DNA of 64,000 nucleotides, from positions 51,986,565 to 52,050,564 of the forward strand of contig CM030366.1 of NCBI GenBank assembly GCA_017893485.1, read 5' to 3'. The notes under the pieces were generated by a model that worked only from the letters and a program-made list of their open reading frames with translations, searched no databases and had not been told where the DNA came from. Positions 21,805 to 32,439 of the stretch are shown one piece after another. This DNA is from Hemerocallis citrina. Lineage: Eukaryota; Streptophyta; Magnoliopsida; Asparagales; Asphodelaceae. Every line of letters starts with the position of its first letter. Position 1 is the stretch's first letter. The position numbers and the translations under genes were made by a program.

Positions 21805-23746
21805 ATGCTTCACAAGTAGTATAAGTTTATAAGGAACAAAAAAAAAAGTGACGATAAATTTGGGAACAAGCCAAAAGAGTCCTTCTGTCAACCGGGTGTA
21901 AACAACCCTAAGCGACACGGTATTTAAGCGTCCTCGGACCACCGCTAGCTGGGAACCGACTCTTACGGCTAACCCAAGTAAATCCGAACTTGATAGACTA
22001 AAGATTTGTTTAAGAAAAGTAGTAAGATCATTAACTATAGTCTAGAACCCGTGACACCTTATTGTGTAGTTTCAATATTATTCCTGTGGACACTAGAGTG
22101 TGAGTTTCAGTCTATAGAGATTTAAATGTAAGTGATTTACATTTGTGTTGCTCTATACACTGATGTTTTCTCTTTCTTTTGGATGACTGGAGTCGTGAAT
22201 GAAGTTGTTATTGAATTTGCATTCAATTTCATTCATGATGTTCTCCTCGTATACATTAATATGAGAGTGTATGCGAGCACATTTTCCCCTGGATATCAGA
22301 GTGGCGCAGTGGAAGCGTGGTAGCTTGGACCGTTATTCATGATACCTTACACACTTTCCTCTCAAATTATTTTGTAGATTTTTATCATGCTACTTTCTCC
22401 ATTTATTTTTTTTTCAAATAAATATTTTCTTATGTTATTAAATCATTTGAATATTTATTATTTGTCTATCTTCCTTAGTCTTGATATTTTAAACCTATTT
22501 TTCAAACTTAAAATTTTGTCTTTCATGTATTTATGTCACTTTAAGATTACCCGTTTATATCTACTCTTACTTTACGTATTTTGTCAAGTTGCCGTTTATT
22601 AAATTAATATTTCAACAATTATTTTCTTCATTTATTATTTTGGATTTTTCTTATGAAATTTTCTTATGTGCTCTCATTTTATATGATTTTGATTTGTATG
22701 AAACTATAGTATCTTATCCTATATGTTTTTAACAAGATTGAAATTTTCTACCTATATAAATGCGACCTACTATTGTTTTATTTGTTTACATTCGGTACTA
22801 TTATTGCATATTTGTTTTGATAAATTCATTTTTCTATTAATCACTATTCATTACTTTTATAGTTTTATGTTTCTTTAATATAATGCATATACACACTATT
22901 TATACATTATCTTTTCTCAAATTTTAACTGTCTTTACACTCTTAGTAATTACCTATATTTTTCCAATGATTTCTATATATGTCATATATTTTAATAGTAT
23001 ACATATCATTTTACCCTCATCTAATTACCTTAATACTTTTGTTTATGTCTATTGTCCTAAATTACTATACTATATAATTATTGTTTTCAATTGTGTTTTC
23101 ATCTCGTGTATGTGCTTTACACTATTTTGTCTTAATGTTATAAATTATTTTCATCACTACAAAATTTTGTATATTCAAAAGTATTTCGACGTATACCTTT
23201 TATTTTTTCAAATTGTGTGTATAATTATTATAGTTCCCTTACAAACTATTTTATTAATTGATATACAAAGTCATTTTATGTTTTCAACAAAGTCTTATTC
23301 CCATTTATTTTTCCAAAATCTTATTCAATGGTCATGTTTTAAATTGCTAATTTTGCGGATTTTCTACAGTTTATTACATTGATAAATTTTTTTTTTCTAA
23401 ATTTCCTATTGACCATGTTTTCTTCACCACATTGTTTTCCGAACTATTTCGAAATTAACGACATGATTGACTTTACCCTTTTATCTAATAGCTTACCTAA
23501 CATTATTTTTGTACGAAAATTTCTCTCAAACTATTCTATCTCCTGTCACATTTCAGTTCTTATGCCATTTTCCTAATTTTCTTGTTCCGTCTTGTAACAT
23601 CTTAATATTCATAGTCTTCTTATAAAGAGTTTGTCTTGTTTTCCTTGTTGTATATACTACCTTTATTTTTCTTAAAGTTGCAGTTTTCTAAATACAATAA
23701 TGATATTTTCTTTGGCTTGTACAAAATACAATCTTTACCCTAGCAA
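21805..23746 (+). other. Internal region of the LARD, non-coding
   Basis: No gag, protease, RT or integrase similarity is visible in any frame. 21805-22380 is mixed sequence and contains a tRNA-iMet-like segment. From about 22380 to 23710 the plus strand is T-rich and very poor in G. The frames at 22966-23382 and 23379-23576 are compositional and have hydrophobic, low-complexity translations. Confidence 0.8.
22295..22321 (+). other. 5' fragment of initiator tRNA-Met
   Basis: Starts ATCAGAGTGGCGCAG and matches the first 27 nucleotides of plant initiator tRNA-Met as I recall it, with one difference (T at tRNA position 16). It spans the acceptor 5' strand, D arm and A box, then the match ends abruptly. 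It lies about 500 bp downstream of the PBS, which is complementary to the other end of the same tRNA. It is too short to be a tRNA gene. Confidence 0.7.
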
Positions 23747-23781
23747 GTTCCGGGGACGGAACTACTCTAAGGGGGGGAGAG
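23747..23781 (+). promoter_or_regulatory. Hairpin plus polypurine tract before the 3' LTR
   Basis: GTTCCG-GGGA-CGGAAC (23747-23762) forms a six-pair hairpin. The polypurine tract AAGGGGGGGAGAG (23769-23781) follows, ending at the LTR. The same arrangement with a covarying pair occurs at 46956-46990 and, on the minus strand, at 56009-55975. Confidence 0.8.
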
Positions 23782-26700
23782 TGTAACACCCCGCAAAATT
23801 GGAATTACAATTTTGCCCTCGTGTGTTACGCACGTGTATTTTGTAACGTGTTTTCATCCCGTATTTTGATTATCGACTATTTATTTATTTTCAATATTGA
23901 TTTTTCCCTATTTTGAGTCAACAAAAATATAATATTTCGATATTTGTATTCTACGTGCTTTTTACGTGTTTTCAATACACGTATTAATTACATATTCTCC
24001 ACCGCTACGTACAATATTTTCTATGTGTTTAAATTATTTATTTTATATATTTAAATCTATTTTATAAAAACGGAAATTCATTTCCCCCTATTTTGATTAA
24101 AATACATTTTTCAATTTTTTTGCACGTATGGTGCACGTGCAAATTTTTTATTCTCATTTTGCTACTCTCATTTTACTATTTTTAGCATGCATTAGTTTTA
24201 TTTAGCCTTTCTTTTGATCCATAGACCTATAAACTAAAATGTAGCCCATTAGGAGAGGAGCCCAATAGATAATTAAATAAATTAATTAGTAATGAGCCCA
24301 TGTAGCAAGCCCACTAGATAATTAAATAAATTAATTAGTAATGAGCCCATGTAGCAAGCCCACTAGATAATCAAACTAATTAATTAGAAATGAGCCCATG
24401 TAGCAAGCCCATTATTAAAATCACAAATTAAGTTATACATGACAAGTTACAATATTAGTACACATTTTTGAGTTATAGAAATGTGTTCATATTTGTTTGT
24501 GCATGTATGCATGCACACACAAATGTATTTGGACCATTTTGTGGGCTAGGGGAGGGGATTAATGGAGTGGTTAAGTTCATGGAGAGTGGGGAGATGAGAG
24601 GTTGGGAGTTTTAGGAGTTAAAATATGAAGAGGTGAGAATTAAAAAGAGAATTAAAATGAGAAGTTATTGGGTGGGAGATTTTGCAATATAGTCCCTAGC
24701 ATTGTCCTATAAATAGCAACCCATCTCTCATTCTTTTTCACACCAAAAATAAAATAAACAAGAGAAAAAAAAAAAGAGAAAGAAAAGAGTGTAAGAAAAA
24801 AAAAAGAGTTATTGTGCTTGGAGGATCTCTTGCTTGGAGCTATTGCTAGGAGGAGAAGCCTTACTAGGAGCTAGGAATCATTGGATCTAGAAGTGGTGCT
24901 CTTCCCTTCATTAGTCAAGCTTCAATAAGGTGGGTGTCTCCTACTTTCTAAATTTTTTTTAGAATGTACATGCAAATAAAAAAAAATAAAAATAAAATGA
25001 ATGAGTAGTTTTGAGTTGATAAAATAGAATAACTATACTATGATTGTGATGAGATTAATAGTGAATCATGCTATGTTGACAAATAGATTAACATTGTGTT
25101 AGTGGGTGATTTCTTACTTTCTAATGTAGAGAATGCATGCTTAAAATTTATAAATGTGTAGTGTAGATTGAACATGATATGATGTTTGTAAACAAAATCC
25201 ATGTTAATATAGTCTACCATGAATGAAGAAATCTTGTTGTGATTAAGTAACCAATTGTCACCATATTAAGGAGAAAGAAGAATTTTGACAACATAAATTA
25301 ATACAAAGAATCATGTTAATATGCTTAGGAAATTTGTATGTGTTGAATATACGATTCATGTGTAATATTGTTATACTAAAATTATGCTTGATACCATGAT
25401 GAGTCAAATGAAGAAAGAAAGAAAGATGAATTAGATTATTACTACAAAATATGTCTACTATTGCATGTTGTTATGTAAAAATATAATTCTTCATAAAAGA
25501 ATTATCCTTGATGATTAAGAGACATGTTTATCTTTATTACCAAAATTCAATTAGTTTGATGGTGGACATAAACTAGTCTTCATGAATAAAACTCTTAGAA
25601 ATCAAGTTTTTTTGAGAAAAATGCAAAATCTATATCTAGAATGAGAAGGGGAATTATTTAAAAATAGAAATACATATTTTAAAAAGAGTTTGAAATGAGA
25701 TTTGCTACTGTTTTTAAAATTTATCTCAGTCAAGAGAAAGTTTATTTCAATATCATAAAGTGTTGGATCTTTGGATAAACGATTTTTGATTTTTAGGTAA
25801 AAAGAAAAAAAAAAAACTGTTATGGGTCAGTCGGGTAAATATTTTCGAAAGTGGACCAGTTTGGTAAATAATTTCAAAAGTGGACCAGTTTGGTAAATAA
25901 TTTCGAAAGTGGATCAGCTCGGTAATTATTTGGGTTGAGGACAAAATACATTAAGGCCTTCTCCCATTATAATAGTAGAGAAGTAGAGATTAATTAAGAG
26001 CATAATTTAGATTTTTAGAAGAAAAGTAAAGTGTTGGTATGAGAATAAATTGTCTCAAGGAGATTATTTCTTTTAAATTGAATACTTGATTAGTATACAT
26101 GCTCAAATTGGATAATGAGTTTCTGACTTAAGATTTTAATTATTAAAGAGTATGAGATTTATCATTGTGTGAAATGATTTTTCTTTTGAAAAGGTTATAC
26201 TTTAAATTTTGTTTAAGAAAGGTTAATGTGGTTGAGATATATTATATGTGCTTAAGTTGCTAAAGAGACTTAAAGTGATGGATTTATGTCATGAAAAGAA
26301 TTATTGTTTTCAAAGATTGTGAACGAATGAATCATGAGTGATGCAAAGATGAGACATTGATTAAAGTATGGATAAGTTAGAGACATGAATATAATAAGTT
26401 AAGACATGATTATTAAAGGGTATATGTACCCATGCTTCTTGTACATGAAAGCTTATGACTTTGAGTTAGTAAGACCTCGGTACCGGCATTATTGAAAGAA
26501 AAGAATTGAGAAATGATTTGGAGATATGGCTAAGGAGCCATCTCGTATTTGTTGATTAAGACCGGTAGGAGGAAAAACTAATTCTTTGAATGGAAATTAT
26601 TCATGTCTTGAACTTAGGAAAATTTAGGCACATAAGTGAAGATGTAGTAAACTTAGGGAAACGTAAGTGGGGTGCTCTATATAGTCGGCGGTGGACTCCA

Positions 26701-27543
26701 AGACTATAGACCCAGTTGGTGGACTGAGGTTGCCCTGTGGGAGACGGATTATTATATTTTAATCCGGGACTATGAGGACGGGTCGGCGGTGGACTCCAAG
26801 ATCTTGAGTAGTCGGACGGATGGTTTTTTATGTTTACCGTCTCCATTGTATATATATATATATACTGGGCTAGAGGGTCACATACGGGACGGTTCGCACG
26901 ATGTGGAATCTGTTATAACAGCCGGCGGTGGACTCCAAGGCTGGGATTCACATTCGTGGAATAGTCTGAACTTTGTTTTGCTACCGGGTAGTTTTCATGG
27001 CGAGGGATCGAGCCCTTTATGGTGGAGTACGTAGGCGCTTGCCCTCGGACCTATGTAGTATGGGATGCATAGAATCCGAACAAGTGTGCATTAGTGTCAT
27101 CCTAGTGTAAGATTGTGTGCATTAGGCATTAAGGCATGACATACACTTATGTTTAGGATAATCACTTTTGACACTTTACTTGTTCATTCAATCTTTTTGT
27201 GATTTGTTAAAGTATGAGATCGTTATACTATTCCCGGCATAGAGAGGATAGCTGTGTATAACATTTCGTCAGTTATAAGTAACTGACGTGCCCACAGATT
27301 GACATGCAGGTAATGGACTATTCATGAAGCTATAAAGTGGATATGCTGGTGCTGTTTTATTTTAAAGATGTTGTAATGTTTTATTGTAAATTTCAGTCTT
27401 CCGCTGTGTAAAACCAAGTTGTAATTGAACTCTGATGTATTGTGAATAAAAAGTTTTAAATTTTCCTTGTAAAATTGTACGAAGTGAAGTAAAGATCCTG
27501 TGGAATCTCGAATTTATCCTTATTTGAAATTCGGGGTGTTACA
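23782..27543 (+). repeat. 3' LTR of the LARD
   Basis: Nearly identical to the 5' LTR. Visible differences include A/T-run lengths and single bases near 24.3, 25.1, 26.2, 27.0, 27.25 and 27.54 kb. Ends GGGGTGTTACA before TSD TATAC. Confidence 0.95.
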
Positions 27544-28859
27544 TATACACGGCCATCCTCTCTATGCCGGAAATAGTATAACGATTCTCAATACTTAGCA
27601 AACCACAAACTTGTCACAAACAAAGCTAAAGGGACTATCCTAATGATGTTGTGTTGTGAATATAAACTTAATCCTTAATGCAATTATTTGTATTATACGA
27701 CACTAATGTGCACTTGTTCAGAGTCTATGCAGCCCATACTACATAGGTCCGAGGGCAAGCCCTTAACCGTTCTTCATCTTGTAGGGTTCAATCCCACGTC
27801 ATGACTTAATCTACTACTGTAACTACGGTAAGTATCCTAGATATTTTTTGACCTACAAACTCATGTCTAGGCGCCCTGGAGGGAATCCCAACGCACTGAC
27901 ACATGACTCATCATGCAGGCATCCTGTGGTAATTCAGCTCCTACCAAAGAAATGACACCACCCGCAGTCATCAAACACCCCACGAGCGTCGCCACCGGGA
28001 CGGTACTCTGGAACAGTATCCACGCCCTATCATGACACATCATGGGACATCCTGTGAATACTCTCACGCCGCCACATACTCATTGTTTTTTTCTTACTTT
28101 CATCACATCTTCACTATGTATATAATCCTTAGTTTAATTGAATCATGAATAAAATCAATCCCTTAGGGTTATCACTCCCACTATACCAGTCTTATTCATT
28201 TATTTCACATGACCCAAACCTTGGTCTTTTCATCTCAAATATCATTTCCACATTTCTTTTATTGCCGGTATAGGGCTTAGCTACACCCTAGTTCTCAATT
28301 TCAACTCATAATTACAACATCGAGCTTTTCATACTCATAAGGTCATTTCATGATTAATCACAATTCACATTTCATAAGCATCGTATTCATGTATTCACAT
28401 CTTTCATAACTCATCATAATCAATAATTCAATTTCACGTGCAATTTATGCGTAAGAATAAGTTTCAAATAGTAGTAATCAATAATTCATTTATTCCACGA
28501 ATCAATTATCCTCATTTCAATTCATATTACAAGCACAATTTATAAGTCCAATTAATCACACGAATCACAACTTTCAAAAATTCTTCATTACTAATTTTCA
28601 TCTTTATAACTCAAAAAAAGCTCATTTATTTTTCCTTTATTTAAAAAAACAATTTAATTTCAAAAAGATGTCCTTTCTTGCAAAAAGCCTCAATTTCTTA
28701 ATTACATTTTATCAAAAGTTACATAAATTTTTCTCATAAAGTCCAAATAATTTTCAGTAATTTATTCCATATTTTTCCCAATTTTTAATCTATTTTTTTA
28801 TCTCAAATTAATATTAAAATCCCACAAGAAAACAAATTTTTTTTTTCAAAATCCAAACC

Positions 28860-28930
28860 GCCAACCGGATTCGAACCCACAACCAGCGGCCCAATAGACA
28901 GCGCACAAGACCACTGCGCCAAAGCCCCAA
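28860..28930 (-). other. tRNA-like segment with A and B boxes (SINE-like)
   Basis: On the minus strand TGGCGCAGTGG (28921-28911) matches an A box and GGTTCGAATCC (28877-28867) is a perfect B box, at tRNA-like spacing. A run of A (about 28845-28837) follows soon after. The acceptor and T stems do not pair well, so this is not a functional tRNA gene. It may be a tRNA-derived SINE head or a chance part of the LTR. Confidence 0.5.
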
Positions 28931-29016
28931 GGCAATATAATTAGGGGTTACAATCCCTAAGTATCGACTCTTGGCAATCGAACTTTTAACAAAAAAAATA
29001 AAACGAAAATCCTCAG

Positions 29017-29095
29017 TATCGAACCAGAGACCCCTGACTAGCCCCCCCGCTACTGTAGCAAATGAAGACTCTACCGACCAAATGGTCTAAGTGGC
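29017..29095 (-). other. Second tRNA-like segment
   Basis: Minus-strand TTGGTCGGTAGAGTC followed about 45 bp later by GGTTCGATAC resembles a D arm and a T arm. It is adjacent to, and in the same orientation as, the first segment. The match is weaker. Confidence 0.3.
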
Positions 29096-30564
29096 CATAT
29101 CGATTTGAAAGTAAATTAATTGGGTTTTGAGTTGGTTCTCTGTTCATATCTACAATTCATGAATTCTCAAAACTAATTTGTCTCTTTTTCTTCTCTTTTG
29201 AAAGCAACTTTTTCCAGAATTAAAATACACATAAATCTACAGTAGTCAGTATTTTTATAAGCATTTTAGCTCTTTAAAACATGTATTTTAGCCCTAGTTT
29301 GTATTCCATGTCCATAATTTCGACATTTGAAAACCATAGCACAACTCTTCATGATTAAAGTTAGGTTTCCACAAAAATCACTACGTTATTGTTCGCTTTC
29401 TTATTGTCAGTCTACCATATTTTAGAACACAAAGATCATCTTTTCTAAAGAATAAAAATTCTATTTTTATCAACTAATTTACACATGATGCATTCAATCA
29501 TTTATTTGCAAATACAATCTCTTTCATTTATTCTAACATTCATGTGGCACATACAAAATGGAGAATTCTAATACATAAATTAACAATTATCCCTTAGTAA
29601 TCATTCCATCAATTTATCTCTAATATTACCACTCTACTTTAATTAAACAAGCATGGTTTCAATTTCTCACTAGTTAATTCCTATAATTTTATTAAAACAT
29701 ACCTAGTACGATTTCTAATATTAGAAGCAATGAGAAACACCCACCTCTTTGGAGAAAACCCAAATAAAAGCTCTTAGAGTCTCCTAGAATGCGAGAGAGT
29801 AGCCTTCTCCTCCTAAATTGTGTTGTAAAAGCCATCCTTCTTGCTCCTTGTGCAAAAAATCGAAAGCTTCCTTGTGTGGGGATGGGGCCGGCCTCTAGCC
29901 TGGGACAAAACTCACACTCAAACTATGTACTCCCTTATGTATTTTTCTCCTATATAATTTCTTTCTTTCAATAAATTTTTTTGTTGTTGTAGAATACATG
30001 AAGGTAGGGGGTATTTATACTAGTTCTAGGATAGATTGGAGGGTTAGTATTTCACTTGATGGTTAGAGATGGATGGCTAGGATAGGAGGGGAAGTTGTAG
30101 CAACCACCCATGCACACGTACCCACACTCCCATTCCTCCTTAAGCATACACCCGGCCTCCAAAGTGTGCAATGCACACTACGTGCATGCACGTGCCCTCT
30201 GGTACCCCTCTATTTGAAATTTGTACAATTTTAATTAATCAATTGTTCACAAATTGTGTCTACATGACAAGTGTGACAATTTAAATGATTAATTAAGTTT
30301 GTGGGCTTCACAAATAGTGGGCTTAGACTTGTGGGCCAAAACAATAAAATAATAAATTATTAAAGTGCGCTCAAAATAAGAAAACAATATTTTAGGCTTT
30401 ACAAAATAAGCTTTTTAGAAAAATAGAGGAAAAGAAAGAAATAATAGTTCATACTACAAAATGAAATTTTTATAAAAAGAAAATAAATATACATACGAAA
30501 TTTTGCACGTGCACAACACGTGAAAATCAACTTTTTTATTAAAATGAAAGTTTAGGGTATTACA

Positions 30565-30803
30565 TGACGTGCCCACAGTTTCCTAGTTGCAGGATTAGAC
30601 TGGACATGGACTTGAAGTCATTGTGATGGGTTGTCATAAGATTGAAGAGCTTTCATTATTACACGTTGTATTGTACTTATTCATTTCTGTTGTGTTATTG
30701 TAAAGAACAATGTTGTAAATGGAAAAGTTTTAAATTACTAAAGTGAAGTAAAAGATACTGTTTGTGCTACGAATTACATGTGTTTGGAATTCGGGGCATT
30801 ACA
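30565..30803 (+). repeat. Plus-strand large-LTR remnant, right piece
   Basis: Continues the LTR interrupted at 17760: TGACGTGCCCACAG through AATTCGGGGCATTACA at 30803. In the younger LTR the matching sequence starts at 21531. Confidence 0.8.
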
Positions 30804-30988
30804 TAATATAATTCATGAATATCAATGGTTTATACTAAATGGAGTGATCAAATTTTGTGATCTTATCTCTTTACAGGGACAATATTTTATTGGCTGGAAA
30901 TAGCAAGGACTTTATAGCTTCCATTAAAGATTGGTTGTCATCTAACTTTGAAATGAAGGACAGAGTATACTAGGAGTTAAAATCTTAA
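30804..30988 (+). pseudogene. Ty1/copia reverse transcriptase fragment, piece 1
   Basis: From about 30877 the reading NILLAGNSKDFIASIKDWLS, then SNFEMKD, is the region just after the RT catalytic DD of copia elements. A small deletion puts the following ILGVKIL segment in another frame. The Harbinger-like insertion at 30989 splits it. Sequence 30804-30876 is unassigned. Confidence 0.75.
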
Positions 30989-32133
30989 GGGTCTGTTTGG
31001 TTGGAGGGGAATGGAGGGAAGGGGAGGGGAGGGAAGGGGTTTTTTATTACTTTTCTTGTTTGGTTCAATTTTTAGGAGGGGAGGGGAGGAAAATGGGGGG
31101 GTGCAGCACCCCTCCTGAGCCAATTTTGGCTCCCCTCCAAAAGTGGGGGGATTTGGAGGGGAGAGAAGATATGGCTAATTTTTTAAAGTGGCATGACTAA
31201 ATTGCCCTTTAAAAAATCTAAATCCTAATAAACCTCTCTTTCTCCCTACTAGCCGTGACCCTTTCTCTCCCAGTCTCCCGCTCTCTCTTTCATAGCATCC
31301 ACAGTCATGGAACAGTAACATATGCATATGGAACAGTAACAGATGTATAGTGCATGACATAGTGTGGATTTTTCTTCTTTAAGATACCTAGTTCCTCTGA
31401 CCCCCTTTGTCATCTTTCATACTATTCATAATCTTCAAAATACTAAATCAGAATGGAATAGTGGCTGATATGGTGAAGAACTTTCCCTGTGTAGTTATGG
31501 TGGTGTTAGTTATTTAATATATTATCGATAAAGGGAAAATATTCAATGATTTTTCGTTTATTTTTCAAAATTGTATTCCCCCATATCGGCCGCTCTGCAA
31601 GCAGATTATGGTCTTTTTTTGCTTGTGAGTGTGTCAGCATGCTGTAGTTATTATCCTTCTTTGAGAAACATGATCTGTATATGTTAGTTCGCCTTTTCAT
31701 TTTCTCCTGCAATCCTTATTTTCAAATTTTGGTTATCAAGTTAGGAAATGCCAGACACATTAGCTTAATTTGGTGTATACACTCCTGGTTGGTTCTTGTT
31801 TTACATTTGATAACAAACAGAGATTTGCATTTGATAACAGTCAAGTATATATATAATAGATTGCACAGACAAATTCCTATTTCAGGATGACCAAATAAGG
31901 ATGTGGTTGTATGAATTTATTATTATATGCGAAAGGATATAAAAGTAATTTTATTATAAAATCCATTCCCTCCCCTTGTGAACCAAATAAGAAAATTATT
32001 ATTTTCCTTCCCCTCCCCTCCTTTGAACCAAACACAGTTTTCATTAAATCCCTCCCCTTCCTTTCCCTCCCCTTCCCTCCCCTCCATTAAAATCCCTCCC
32101 CTCCCCTCCCCTCCCCTCTTTTGAACCAAAGAG
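30989..32133. mobile_element. Harbinger-like non-autonomous DNA transposon
   Basis: Starts GGGTCTGTTTGGTTGGAGGG and ends with an inverted, purine-biased counterpart (CCCCTCTTTTGAACCAAA). Both ends are GGGGA-rich and the middle is A/T-rich without coding potential. It splits copia RT between the L-K-I-L segment and the following residues. The GGGTCTGTTTGGTT terminus is common in plant PIF/Harbinger and related MITEs. I could not identify a clean target duplication, so the superfamily is tentative. Confidence 0.6.
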
Positions 32134-32369
32134 ATCAAAAAAATAAACTCCTAGCTCTTGTTGTGAGATTTGGCTTATGTGATTGAAGTCCCATAGATAC
32201 TACTAAATGCTAAAGGAGTAGTAGTAAGCCTTAAAATGTCCCAAAACTCCATAAGAACAGAAAAAAATTGCAACGAGTTCCATACTATAGTGCAATTAGA
32301 AGTCTAATGTATACAATGATGTGCACAAGGCCACATGTATGCCAAGAAGTAGGCTTGGTTAGTTACAAA
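32134..32369 (+). pseudogene. Ty1/copia pol fragment, piece 2
   Basis: Contains RVPYYSAIRSLMYTMMCTRP followed by VCQEVGLVSYK (from about 32271), the segment between RT and RNase H of copia pol. It is frameshifted and interrupted at 32370 by the CACTA element. Confidence 0.75.
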
Positions 32370-32439
32370 CACTACAACATAAATGATTTTTTCCGACACT
32401 TTTGCGTTTGCGTTTTAATAGAACGCCAGGATAGAGTAT

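Larger units (their letters stand above)
18031..27543 (+). mobile_element. Complete non-autonomous large-LTR element (LARD type)
   Basis: LTRs at 18031-21790 and 23782-27543 (3760 and 3762 bp) differ by only about ten visible changes. They flank a 1991-bp internal region with an initiator-Met PBS and a polypurine tract but no recognisable gag or pol. The direct target duplication TATAC (18026-18030 and 27544-27548) proves a single insertion, here into the minus solo LTR. Near-identical LTRs indicate a recent event. Proteins must be supplied in trans; shared cis signals with the Tekay-like element at 52534-62745 point to that lineage as helper. Confidence 0.95.
27549..30564 (-). repeat. Solo LTR (minus), 5' piece
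   Basis: On the minus strand it starts TGTAATACCCTAAAC at 30564 and continues to the LARD insertion. It contains a TATA-like TATAAATA (about 30018-30011), the conserved GTGGGTGTTTCTC site (29750-29731), a T-arm-like sequence (27795-27784) and the box (27743-27724) in the same order as in the LARD. Two tRNA-like segments lie at 28860-29095. No gene is recognised; the frames at 27867-28067 and 29789-29974 have no family features. Confidence 0.8.

Noticed and set aside
20850..23576. Several open frames of 60-138 codons in the LARD (20850-21095, 20921-21211, 22132-22323, 22387-22602, 22966-23382, 23379-23576)
   Set aside because: They lie in LTR or T-rich internal DNA, show low-complexity or hydrophobic translations with no domain, and several recur only because the LTR is duplicated.
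18031..27543. Segmental duplication or assembly duplication of a 3.76 kb block
   Set aside because: TG...CA ends, PBS, polypurine tract and an exact 5-bp target duplication show a single LTR element.
28860..28930. A functional tRNA gene
   Set aside because: A and B boxes are good, but acceptor and T stems do not pair and no sensible anticodon arm forms.
30989..32133. Exact target duplication for the Harbinger-like element
   Set aside because: The copia frame suggests the original site was close to ATCTTAAGAGATC, but no unambiguous 3-bp duplication can be assigned.
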